DNA from: Xanthobacteraceae bacterium
Lineage (GTDB): Bacteria; Pseudomonadota; Alphaproteobacteria; Rhizobiales; Xanthobacteraceae
DNA: 13,906 nt
Direction of reading: 5' to 3'
Assembly (NCBI GenBank): GCA_030043175.1
Contig: JASHYD010000356.1
Span: forward strand, 1 to 13,906
A program made the translations under genes and the position numbers. Under the pieces are notes generated by a model, which was given only the letters and a program-made list of their open reading frames with translations, did no database searches and was not told the origin of the DNA. The stretch's first letter is position 1. Every line of letters starts with the position of its first letter. This document shows, one piece after another, positions 1 through 7,143 of the stretch.

Positions 1-350
1 GCCCGGATCAAACCGTGCGCCAGCAGTTCGGCCAGCCACATGGCATCGTTGACGTCGGTCTTGCGGCCCGGCACATTCTTCACGTGTGCGGCGTTCGCCA
101 GCACCAACTCAAATTCGCCTTCATCCAGGATGTGCCACACCGGCTTCCAGTAGATGCCGGTCGCCTCCATGGCTACGTGCGTGCAACCGTTGACCGCTAG
201 CCACTCCGACAAGCGCAGAAGGTCCGCCGTGGTCGTCTGGAAGGTACGAACTTCCCTCGTCACCTTGCCATCAGATACAAGGCGCAGGCAGGCCACCACC
301 TTCTCTTTGTGAACGTCAAGACCGCAGCATTCTGCCGATGAGCGGTGCAG
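1..350 (-). mobile_element. IS110-family transposase, N-terminal part, cut by window edge
   Basis: DEDD-type recombinase of the IS110 family, which moves its insertion sequence by a site-specific, RNA-guided mechanism. The minus frame reads GLDVHKEKVVACLRL, then MEATGIYWKPVW, then KTDVNDAMWLAELLAHGL, ending at the window edge. These carry the family's D...E...D-x-x-D acidic residues of the RuvC-like N-terminal domain. The C-terminal Tnp20 domain with its catalytic serine lies outside the window. The frame is open back to a stop near 398-400 but has no ATG; a CTG at 350 is only a placeholder start, so the true N-terminus may be non-ATG or lost. The family call is firm from the motifs; the start is uncertain. 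It sits directly next to the palindrome at 419-445 and the end of a broken binding-protein gene. Confidence 0.88.
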
Positions 351-418
351 AGCGGCAGCAGCGCTATCGCCATCATGACCTGGCGCGACACCCGGGCTTT
401 ATTAGCACGGCGGATTGA

Positions 419-445
419 TGAGCCTGCGGGCGGTACGCCGGCTCA
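419..445. repeat. Two-level palindrome at IS110 / Bug pseudogene junction
   Basis: TGAGCC (419-424) pairs with GGCTCA (440-445). Inside it, GGCG (429-432) pairs with CGCC (436-439) around a 3-base loop, leaving a 4-base bulge on one side. The right arm contains the stop codon of the Bug/TctC pseudogene. There is no T-run, so it is not a classical terminator. Because some IS110-family elements insert at palindromes, it could be the target site; that is inference. Confidence 0.5.
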
Positions 446-1390
446 TTCCGCCTTGACGTTTCCCTCGTGGATGACGCGACCGAAGTCGTCGTATTGGATG
501 CGAAGAAAACGGTGAAATCGGCGCCGCACGTGACCGCTGGATACATCCCCTGGGCGACAAGCTTTGCCTTGACCTCAGGTGCTTGTACTGCTGCAGTGAA
601 CCAACCGGCGAGCCGGGAGGTCGTTTCCTTTGGCGTTTTCGCCGGCGCAACAAGTCCTAGCCAGAAGTCGAGCTGGTAGTCATTGTAGCCAGACTCCGCG
701 ATGGTTGGGACGTCCGGCAGAGGCTCGATCCGCGTCTTTGTGGTCACGGTGAGGACGCGCAGCTTGGCCGAACTCAACTGACCAGCCACTGTGGAGTACG
801 CTGCCAACACCGACGTCACATGTTCGCCTAGCAGCGTACTAATTGCAGGAGCCCCACCACGGTATGAGACGAAAGTCATTTCGACATTCGCTGCGCGCTT
901 GAGTTTCTCAAACGCGATTTGCAGTGAGCTTGCTGGTCCAACACTCGCCAATGTCAAGGCGCCAGGCTCCGCGCGTGCCGCGTTAAGCAAATCGGCAAGG
1001 GTCGTAGGACGAAGCGCCGCTGACAGCGATGACGTTCGGGATACTGACAAGCTAGCAAATCGGCTCAAAGCGCAAATTGTAGTCGAGTTTTCTTAGCTGC
1101 GAATTTGCGAGCAAATCTGGGGAAATCATCATCAGGGTGTTGCCATCGGGAGCGGCGTGCGAAACGGCCTCGGCCGCGATCATCCCGGTCTCCACAAGCA
1201 TCATAACTCCTTGGGCGTGACGAATCTGCTCGCCCAGCAGACGAGCCAGGGTGTCGAGAGCACCGCCTGGCGAAACCCGAACGACTATCTTGATAGTTCT
1301 CGTCACTCAAGCACCGTGGCTGGACAGCGTGAAAAGGATGGTTGCAACGGCGACTACGACTTGTAAGAACTTAGCGCGCGCGAACCTCAT
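443..1390 (-). pseudogene. Bug/TctC-family solute-binding protein, pseudogene with four lesions
   Basis: Periplasmic receptor of the tripartite tricarboxylate transporter (Bug) family, which captures small organic acids. The start at 1390 has a good GGAGG (1398-1402) 7 bases upstream and opens a hydrophobic leader (LQVVVAVATILFTL). An in-frame TGA (1307-1309) follows exactly at the leader/mature boundary. The mature part then begins TIKIVVRVSPGGALDTLAR, with the Bug phosphate-loop-like PGG and downstream D. A second in-frame stop, TAG (1052-1054), interrupts it. The frame then shifts near 1010-1020 to give LADLLNAARA, VSYRGGAPAISTLLGEHV and DVPTIAESGY. A second shift near 495 restores the family C-terminus (RIQYDDFGRVI...KAE) and a TGA at 443-445. 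The total length (948 bases) matches the usual 315-325 residues. Four independent lesions argue for real decay rather than sequencing error. Confidence 0.9.
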
Positions 1391-1732
1391 GGCATCGCCT
1401 CCAGCCTAGATCCCTCTAAAGCGAAAGTCTGGTGTGAGATGGGTCACAAAGACGGGAGTGACGGAAGAAGAAAAGCGATGCCCAGCGGCAACGCGCGAAC
1501 TGCAACCGCTCGGCGACCCGTATGAATGCAATGTCCTTCGGATTTCGTTGATGTGGGCAGCGTGCGGTCGATCGGCTGCGGCCCAACCTGGGCCGCTACA
1601 GTAGGCGGCGTTGCCCACCAGAAATCCGTGCCGGCGACGGCTACGGCGCTTGCGTTGTCGTCGGCTGATAGGATCCCGGATCGTCCCACATTGCCGGGTG
1701 CATCCGATTCTCGATTATCAAAGGAAACCGCC
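1391..1732. other. Intergenic region between divergent genes
   Basis: This 342-base stretch separates the divergent Bug pseudogene and the MmgE/PrpD gene. It holds their ribosome binding sites (1398-1402 minus, 1720-1725 plus) and presumably their promoters. The MmgE frame stays open upstream to 1526, but the extra 69 codons show nothing resembling the family N-terminus. No further gene or clear operator was seen. Confidence 0.5.
1720..1725 (+). promoter_or_regulatory. Ribosome binding site of MmgE/PrpD gene
   Basis: AAAGGA lies 7 bases before the ATG at 1733. It decides the start over the in-frame upstream start at 1526, whose added residues look unlike the family. Confidence 0.6.
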
Positions 1733-3127
1733 ATGTCGTTGAGCCGGAAGTTCGCAGCGTTTGTCGCCAAGCTGACATACGAAGATCTCCCGCCGGAGGT
1801 CGTCGACCGGGCCAAGGGCGTGACATTGCAGGCCCTGAGTTCGGCCTTGGTGGCGCATGACATGCCGGCAAGCCGGCAGGCTCTGGCGCTGATGCAGGAG
1901 GAGGAGGTGGGCGGCGGCGGGGCCGCGACCGTGCTCTGCAACGGCGGCAAGTTGACTAAGGGCGGAGCCGCCTTTGTCAACGCGGAAATGATCTTCGCCG
2001 GCGGGAAATGGGACACCTTCCGCATGCTTACGCACCCAGGCATCGCTATCCTGCCTACGGCTCTTGTGACGGCGGAAGTCACCGGCGCTTCTGGCAAGGC
2101 GTTCCTGACTGCTGTTGCCTCAGGCTACGAGGTCATGTCGCGAATGGCGGCTGAGTTCATTCCGACGGTGATGTCGCGTGGCTTTCATGCTGGACCGGTA
2201 TTCGGCATCTTTGGCGCAGCGGTCGCGGCCGCCAAATTACAGCGCCTCGATGAGGACCGGATCCACAGCGCGATCGCGCAATGTGTCAACCTAGCGGCCG
2301 GTAACCTCGAAGGTGCGCGCAGCGGCGGTCGGTCATTGCGCGAGGGCGGTGCGGTGCGCAACGCTCTGCTCGCCGTTGCCCTCGCGAAGCACGGTACCCC
2401 GAGCGGCGAAACGACCTTGGAGGGAGAGGCCGGCTTTTACCACGCCTATGCCGGAAACAACCGCGGGGAATTGCGCTTTAGCTTCACCGGCGAGAACCAC
2501 GCCGATCTTGCCCAAATCACGCGAGCTCTCGGTCACGACTGGCTCTTTCTCGAGACGCTCTATCGGATCTATTCGACCGCTGGCTACAACATCGCCCATA
2601 TCGACGTGACTGCACGGCTGTGCGAGGAGCATGACATTGCAGCCGCCGACATCGACCACATCGAAGCCTTGGTCAACTGGCTCGAGACCGAGTATCCTAG
2701 CCCGGCCTTCTCGAGTCGCAGCATCGAGAGCCCACCGCAAGTCGGCAGCACCCAGTATTTCACGGCCTGGGGGGCGGCCGAGCGCCGTTACCCGCTGTTG
2801 CGCCGCGAACGGCCCGGCCCCGACGAGACCGATCCACCGGCGGTGCTCGAGCTGATGCACCGCGTGACCCTGGTCCCGACGGTGCGCCGCCCTTTGTTCG
2901 GCCCGCGGATCACTGTGTTCACCAAGGATGGCAGGAGCTTCACCAAGGAAGGCACCGGCCGCGAGTTCATTTGGGATTTCCAAGAGGAGGCCAGACGCAT
3001 CCGCCCTCTCGCGCCCGGCCTCGCGATCAGTGAAGGTCAATTCGCAGAACTGATCGACACGTGCCACCACCTGGACTGCTTCGATAGGGTGGCCGAGAAG
3101 CTGATCGATTTGACGATTCCTGGCTGA
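1733..3127 (+). CDS. MmgE/PrpD-family protein
   Basis: Member of the MmgE/PrpD superfamily, which includes 2-methylcitrate dehydratase, cis-aconitate decarboxylase and related cytosolic enzymes acting on di- and tricarboxylates. The product of 464 residues is normal for the family. Visible marks are the N-terminal helical domain (AAFVAKLTYEDLPPEVVDRAK), MLTHPGIAILPTALVTAE (H101, P102), SGYEVMSRMAAEF, FHAGPVFGIFGAAVAAAKL (H152) and the lid-like GFYHAYAG (234-241). Two usually conserved places differ: the K-x-[LF]-H-x-G segment reads RSLREGG (200-206), and the late KPYP segment reads YRIYSTAGYNIAHID. The precise substrate is therefore unclear and it may not be a methylcitrate dehydratase. It lies between two broken Bug receptor genes, a combination common in carboxylate-utilisation clusters of this group. 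No frameshift or internal stop is seen. The superfamily call is firm, the reaction unknown. Confidence 0.9.
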   Translation: MSLSRKFAAFVAKLTYEDLPPEVVDRAKGVTLQALSSALVAHDMPASRQALALMQEEEVGGGGAATVLCNGGKLTKGGAAFVNAEMIFAGGKWDTFRMLTHPGIAILPTALVTAEVTGASGKAFLTAVASGYEVMSRMAAEFIPTVMSRGFHAGPVFGIFGAAVAAAKLQRLDEDRIHSAIAQCVNLAAGNLEGARSGGRSLREGGAVRNALLAVALAKHGTPSGETTLEGEAGFYHAYAGNNRGELRFSFTGENHADLAQITRALGHDWLFLETLYRIYSTAGYNIAHIDVTARLCEEHDIAAADIDHIEALVNWLETEYPSPAFSSRSIESPPQVGSTQYFTAWGAAERRYPLLRRERPGPDETDPPAVLELMHRVTLVPTVRRPLFGPRITVFTKDGRSFTKEGTGREFIWDFQEEARRIRPLAPGLAISEGQFAELIDTCHHLDCFDRVAEKLIDLTIPG

Positions 3128-3140
3128 TCCGAGAAGCCGC

Positions 3141-3230
3141 TTGGGGGACGGGACGAACCTGAAAGTCTACCCCGGGGCGCCCCACGCAACGCACCGCGAC
3201 CCGAACGAGCTTATTTGGGACACCGTCTCG
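3141..3230 (+). pseudogene. Possible C-terminal relic of an alpha/beta hydrolase
   Basis: The frame reads LKVYPGAPHATHRDPNELI. This resembles the last segment of chloroperoxidase-type alpha/beta hydrolases, where a catalytic His follows YPGAPH and a THxDxxNxDLLAF-like tail ends the protein. Only about 25 residues are recognisable, nothing upstream encodes the rest of the fold, and the reading frame degenerates into Pro/Arg-rich sequence. It starts 13 bases after the MmgE/PrpD stop. The match is from memory of the family and short, so it is tentative. Confidence 0.35.
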
Positions 3231-3438
3231 CTTACGACGCCCCCGCGGCCGACGCCGCCGCGGCGGACGATGCGATCGAGCGAACGCACCGCTCTCTGTC
3301 GCCGCGCCTTGGCAGATAAGCCGATAGGCGTCAAGCGACATGCTCTCGGTCAAGCTGGTCGTTGAGTGACGCCGATTGCGTAGCACGGTGCCGCGAGATT
3401 GCGATGACGCTGTAGCCAGCATAACCGGGTTTTGTGCC

Positions 3439-3674
3439 ATGACTCATGCTGAGAACCAACGGCGCTACCGCGCGCGTCATCTTGGTCCTAATGGGGACCT
3501 GGCGCGCTTGCGGCTGTTCGTGAGCCTTGACCCGCGTGATCAGCGAGCCTAACCCAACTCATCGAGGAACTGGCTGCGAGCGCACAGCGTACTGTCAAAG
3601 CGAAGCTTTCGGGCGCTGCGCTCAAGGCGTACCGGAACGCCGGCTACGAGGACGATCGGCCGATTACGGCGTAA
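3439..3674 (+). pseudogene. Small charged protein gene broken by frameshift or deletion
   Basis: An ATG at 3439 opens MTHAENQRRYRARHLG...LARLRLFV, ending at TAA 3550-3552 after 37 residues. The next frame, from about 3549, continues LTQLIEELAASAQRTVKAKL and ...ALKAYRNAGYEDD, ending at TAA 3672-3674. Together they look like one short protein of a type I recall from Rhizobiales mobile or plasmid-like regions (N-terminal KQRRYRxRHLG, central LIEELAASAE, C-terminal KLSGxALKAY), with a missing middle stretch and a shifted frame at the junction. A further short in-frame piece, VIVAKAIAELDAEIAAGF (about 3713-3785), may be the tail of a following small gene. I cannot assign a function. Confidence 0.5.
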
Positions 3675-4042
3675 CTGCGCAATGTGTGGTCCTTCGCCCG
3701 CGTAGGCACCCGTCATTGTCGCCAAGGCGATCGCCGAGCTGGACGCCGAGATTGCTGCGGGCTTCACAAATACGGCCACCAACTGACGTCCTAACCCCTT
3801 TGATCGGAACGTCGTGCGGCCGGAGTGTTGAAGCCCTCGTGGCAGCTGAGGGGGGTGCAGGTCCTCTTTACGTCGATGTACGGCCTCCCCCGCCGCACTA
3901 AAATTGCACCCGCTGCCGGAAGCGGCTGTCTTGTCAGGCGGTCTCCTTCTCAGCGATTGGCGGGCTGAAATGGCTCGCAGCCGTTCAAACGACTCCGAAT
4001 GTAAACGCTCTCGCAGACGCCCGCGCGTTTGTCCGAAACGCT

Positions 4043-4250
4043 TCAGGTGTTCGAAATCGCCGCGGTATGCCGCCCTAAGTGCCGCGCATGCGAATATGAA
4101 GGAGCCGTCGCATGGACGTTCGCGCTGTTCGTTGCTTGCGGCTTCGAACCTTGTGCCAGTGCGAGCGTTCCGCCCAGGACAGTGAATGCAAGTGTGATGG
4201 CGAGCGCGTCCGTCGATCGACTGAGGTTTTTCGCTCTGCCCCTATTATCG
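4043..4250 (-). pseudogene. Possible relic of a small secreted protein
   Basis: The minus frame contains KNLSRSTDALAITLAF followed by TVLGGTLALAQG, which has the shape of a signal peptide: basic start, hydrophobic core, A-L-A-Q cleavage site. A short Ser/His/Arg-rich tail follows (ATAPSYSHARHLGRH) and ends at 4043. An AGGAG lies shortly upstream, but no in-frame ATG, GTG or TTG sits at the expected distance, so the start appears lost. This resembles small exported proteins of unknown role in Bradyrhizobium-like genomes. The assignment rests mainly on the leader shape. Confidence 0.3.
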
Positions 4251-4448
4251 GTCTCCTGTCTTCTGTCGCAGTGAACCGCGATCGCCTGAGCAGGACAAGA
4301 TTGGCCGATAATGCCGATGGCCGTTAATTCGGTCCGCGGCAATCGACGGGTGGCCTCCAAACCGCCCCCCGCTCTTTTCTGAATGCGATCCAGAGCAGCA
4401 TGAGATGGCTGCTGGTAAGTTATTCGGGTTCGGGCAATACCTCGGACA

Positions 4449-4589
4449 ATGACAACCATACTTCATTCCCAGGACCCTAAGTATCACCAGGCGTGCGGCT
4501 GGGCCAAACAACCAAAGCCGCTGGGAGACAGGTACTTTCACGACCACGCGGCGGTCTTCTGCCAACTGATGGCCCGTACGTCGGGCTGA
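4449..4589 (+). CDS. Short unrecognised ORF (46 residues)
   Basis: The ATG at 4449 opens MTTILHSQDPKYHQACGWA, followed by PLGDRYFHDHAAVF and a TGA at 4587-4589. The composition (His, Tyr, Trp, two Cys) looks more protein-like than the surrounding frames. There is no clear ribosome binding site and I recognise no family. It may be a relic of a longer gene or a chance ORF. Confidence 0.2.
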   Translation: MTTILHSQDPKYHQACGWAKQPKPLGDRYFHDHAAVFCQLMARTSG

Positions 4590-4767
4590 TTCACCCGAAC
4601 CCCTCACGCGGGCATGATGCAAGCGCACATCAGCGGTGTGATGGCCGAGCGTTATGTGAACGTCTTCACAGACGGTCGTGCGTTTGCCGGAACATAATCC
4701 AAGGCATTCCACCGACCGATGAGTGAACCAAGTCATCGCAATTCAGGGCGGATTTCGGAGACACAAC

Positions 4768-5746
4768 ATGAACATTCCGCGCCGAACATTCCTGAAATTT
4801 GCTGGGGCTGTTGCAACCGTGACCGCCCTTCCGCGCATCGCGATGGCGCAAACCTATCCGACTCGCCCAATCACCCTGATCGTGCCAGTGGCTGCGGGCA
4901 GCTCCTCGGATGTAGTTGGTCGAGTCGTGGCCGACCCGATGTCAAAGTCGCTCGGACAGCCCATCATCATCGAGAATGTCAGCGGAGCGGATGGCACCAT
5001 CGGCACCGGCAGGGCTGCCCGTGCCGTGCCTGATGGCTATACGATCGCTATGGGGTTCACCAGCTCGCATGCTTTGAACGGAGCTTTCTATTCGCTTTCG
5101 TACGACGTGTTGAATGATTTCGCGCCGATCTCACCGTTGATCACCGGCTCGTTAGTGCTTTATGCCAGAAAGACGATGAGCGAAGGACTTGAGGGAATTG
5201 ATCGCCTGGTTGAAATCTAATCCCAACAAGGCATTTGCGGGGGTCTTTACGGGCGGCTTTCGCCTCATGAATGCGTTGTTGCAGAGACAAACTGGGACAC
5301 AATTTACCCTTGTGCCTTATCGCGGCAGTGCCCCCGAAAAGCAGGACCTGGTCGCCGGTCAGATCGACCTTTGCTTCGATACGTCGGTTCTGCTGCGGCT
5401 GGTGCGAGCGGGCAGCATAAGGGCTTACGCAGTGACAAGCGATACGCGCATGGCGCTTGCGCCCGAGATTCCAACCTTTGCCGAAATGGGCCTGCCGGCG
5501 CTTTCATTCCCCATCTGGCAGGGGCTTTTCGCGCCCAAGGACACCCCGAAGGACATCATCTCCAAGCTCAATGCCGCGACTGTGGAAGCATTGGCCGATC
5601 CTGCGGTACAATCCCGGTTTTCGGATCTTGGGTTTCAGCTCTTTCCGCGCGCGCGACAAACCCCAGAGGACCTCCGCGCACTGCAAAAGGCCGATATCGA
5701 GAAATGGTGGCCGATCATCAAGGAATTGATGATCGACGCCGAATGA
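4768..5746 (+). pseudogene. Bug/TctC-family solute-binding protein with Tat leader, frameshifted
   Basis: Periplasmic receptor of the tripartite tricarboxylate transporter family. The start at 4768 has GGAG 9 bases upstream and opens a twin-arginine signal (PRRTFLKFAG, hydrophobic core, AMAQ cleavage), implying export of a folded protein. The mature part shows TYPTRPITLIVPVAAGSSSD, then ENVSGADGTIGTGRAAR and PDGYTIAMG. At about 5178-5181 the frame breaks: after KTM the original frame runs into TAA (5218-5220). The family continuation AKDLRELIAWLKSNP is one frame over, then VPYRGSAPEKQDLVAGQIDL and IWQGLFAPKDTPKDI to TGA at 5744-5746. A two-base deletion (or one-base insertion) explains it. 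The full length corresponds to about 326 residues, normal for the family. A single lesion could be recent inactivation or a sequence error. Confidence 0.88.
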
Positions 5747-6213
5747 GTTCGGGCGATTTCGCCGGGCGCATCAATTTTTATATCGGGTGATGAACTGCGC
5801 CGAGTCAACATGCGGGTGATTTCGCCTTTGCGGCGCAATCGCTTCCGGCCGCGAGCGTTCCAGACGTCATCGAGGCAGAGTATTTGACCAGCAATGCGTT
5901 GCTCGCCCAAGTCCATGACTTCAGCACTCGCGAGCGCCCCGAGGTACTCTCACATCGCCGCATTGCGCGTTGGCAATTCGCGTGCGCACGAAACGCCCCC
6001 CTGACGGTATTGTCCTGGCGGCCCGCCATGCGTCGCCTCACTGTCGGATCAACGGCCGGTCGCCGTTAGGTCCGCCATGATATCCACGTCCTGCCTCTGA
6101 CGGAATTATTGCGCGGATAGGGGTTTAGGCACAGCTTGCGTCCAAACCTAACGCCATTGCAGGGTGATTTGCCCCACTCTAGATTACCGCACTGGCAGCC
6201 GGGGGGGAGGCAC
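5747..6213. other. Gap without a recognisable gene
   Basis: Open frames exist on both strands (for example plus-strand EAEYLTSNALLAQV near 5880) but none has a convincing start, ribosome site or family resemblance. Near the right end, TTGCAG (6157-6162) and TAGATT (6180-6185), 17 bases apart, make a weak sigma70-like promoter candidate for the receiver-domain gene. The match to consensus is poor. Confidence 0.3.
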
Positions 6214-6888
6214 ATGGAAGGCGTTTTTTCATTCGTTCAGGCGCACAAGCCATATTTTGAATTGGCGCAGGCCTTCAGTTCAGTCCTCAATCTCTTCGCA
6301 TGGCTGCTCGCCGTCCTGCTACTGGTCATCGCGCTTCGAAAGAGCCGCATCGAGAGCCTTTCCGTCGGCCCCTTCAGCTTCCGGATGATGAAGGAGGAGG
6401 CCATCATCGCCACGGCCACGGCAAGCCGGGCATGGCAGTCGCCCTCCGAAGAAAAAGTCGATGTGCCGCGCATTCGCGCCATGGTCGACCGCGTCTTCAC
6501 GCCCGCGACGCTGAACAACCTAACCGGCAAGCCCATCCTGTGGGTCGACGACAATCCGACAAACAATGAGCTCGCAGTGCGGGCGCTCAGGAAGTTTGGC
6601 CTCGACATCGAGCAGGTGACCAGCACCGAGGCGGCGATGGCGGCATTGCAACGTCGTAAGTTTGACCTGGTGATCTCGGATATGGCTCGCGGTGATGACA
6701 TGCGCGCCGGCTACAGCCTGCTCAAGTTGCTCCGCGACGGCGGTAGCAAGGTGCCGTTCTTTATCTTCGCGGGATCAGACACGCCGGAGTACAGGCGCGA
6801 AGCCACTAAACGCGGCGCCCAGCTGTCGACCAACGACATGCTCGAGCTGGTCGACCACGTCGTGAAGTACCTCGGAGAAGCGCCGTAG
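6214..6888 (+). CDS. Membrane-anchored receiver (REC) domain protein
   Basis: A 224-residue orphan response-regulator-like protein. GGAGG (6206-6210) just before the ATG at 6214 fixes the start; the frame extends upstream to 6136 but without signs of coding. Layout: short cytosolic or periplasmic N-terminus, one transmembrane helix (about 24-42, LNLFAWLLAVLLLVIAL), a linker, then a receiver domain (about 106-221). The domain has the acidic pair D112-D113 in ILWVDDNPTN and the phospho-acceptor D156 in FDLVISDM. Two standard residues are changed: the Thr/Ser before the beta4 end is A186 (FIFAGSD) and the beta5 Lys is N207 or D208 (GAQLSTND). Phosphorylation-driven switching is therefore likely altered or lost. 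There is no output domain and no adjacent histidine kinase. A hairpin covers its stop codon. The REC call is firm, the role unknown. Confidence 0.85.
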   Translation: MEGVFSFVQAHKPYFELAQAFSSVLNLFAWLLAVLLLVIALRKSRIESLSVGPFSFRMMKEEAIIATATASRAWQSPSEEKVDVPRIRAMVDRVFTPATLNNLTGKPILWVDDNPTNNELAVRALRKFGLDIEQVTSTEAAMAALQRRKFDLVISDMARGDDMRAGYSLLKLLRDGGSKVPFFIFAGSDTPEYRREATKRGAQLSTNDMLELVDHVVKYLGEAP

Positions 6889-6899
6889 ATCTTCTCCGA
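6872..6899 (+). terminator. Hairpin spanning the REC gene stop codon
   Basis: A perfect 9-base stem, TCGGAGAAG (6872-6880) with CTTCTCCGA (6891-6899), loop of 10. The TAG stop (6886-6888) is in the loop. No T-run follows, so it may be a weak or Rho-assisted terminator or a 3'-end stabiliser. Confidence 0.4.
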
Positions 6900-6994
6900 A
6901 GTCAGCCAAGCTCAATCTGTTGCGCGCGAGCGGCCGCCGGCATTGGTGGCGTTCTCACCGTCGGCCGTGTTGCCATAGCGGTCGGCGTAGGTCG

Positions 6995-7143
6995 CAACTC
7001 ACCAAAGAAACGCGAACGCCGGTGCTGATGCACAACCGGCAACTGGCGCGGCGCGATTACGAATGCGAGCGCAACGGTACGGCTAACCTGTTCGTGATCT
7101 TCGGGCCGCTCGAAGGGTGGCGTCACGCGAAGGTGACCTCGCG
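6995..7143 (+). mobile_element. IS630-family transposase fragment
   Basis: The frame reads QLTKETRTPV, then DYECERNGTANLFVIFGPLE and GWRHAKVTSR. This matches the central block of IS630-type (Tc1/mariner-like) transposases, where the first catalytic Asp precedes QLxKETRTPxP and Y-E-Y-E-R-N-G-T-A-N-L-F follows. Only about 50 residues survive. The preceding Asp block and the following DDE region with the remaining catalytic residues are absent, and the frame stops at 7171 after unrelated residues. It is a dead remnant marking a past insertion and rearrangement between the REC gene and the J-domain gene. Confidence 0.75.

Larger units (their letters stand above)
3786..4767. other. About 1 kb with little coding signal
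   Basis: No intact recognisable gene. The region holds two weak items listed separately: a signal-peptide-like minus-strand relic (4043-4250) and a 46-codon plus-strand ORF (4449-4589). Longer open frames here are Arg/Ser/Cys-rich and look like shadows without codon preference. A GGAG just before 4768 serves the downstream Bug gene. Confidence 0.4.

Noticed and set aside
1307..1309. TGA as a selenocysteine or recoding site
   Set aside because: It lies at a signal-peptide boundary in a gene with three other lesions and no recoding structure was seen.
1526..1732. In-frame N-terminal extension of the MmgE/PrpD gene
   Set aside because: It lacks a ribosome site and family resemblance; the ATG at 1733 has both.
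2333..3070. Long minus-strand ORF opposite the MmgE/PrpD gene
   Set aside because: A shadow of the GC-rich coding strand; it has no independent domain or ribosome site.
3880..3915. Possible IS end near the ACTAAAATTGCACCCG sequence
   Set aside because: No matching inverted repeat or transposase was found nearby, so an IS boundary cannot be supported.
4245..4736. 163-residue minus-strand ORF
   Set aside because: Cys/His/Arg-rich composition without motifs, in a region of decayed DNA; likely chance.
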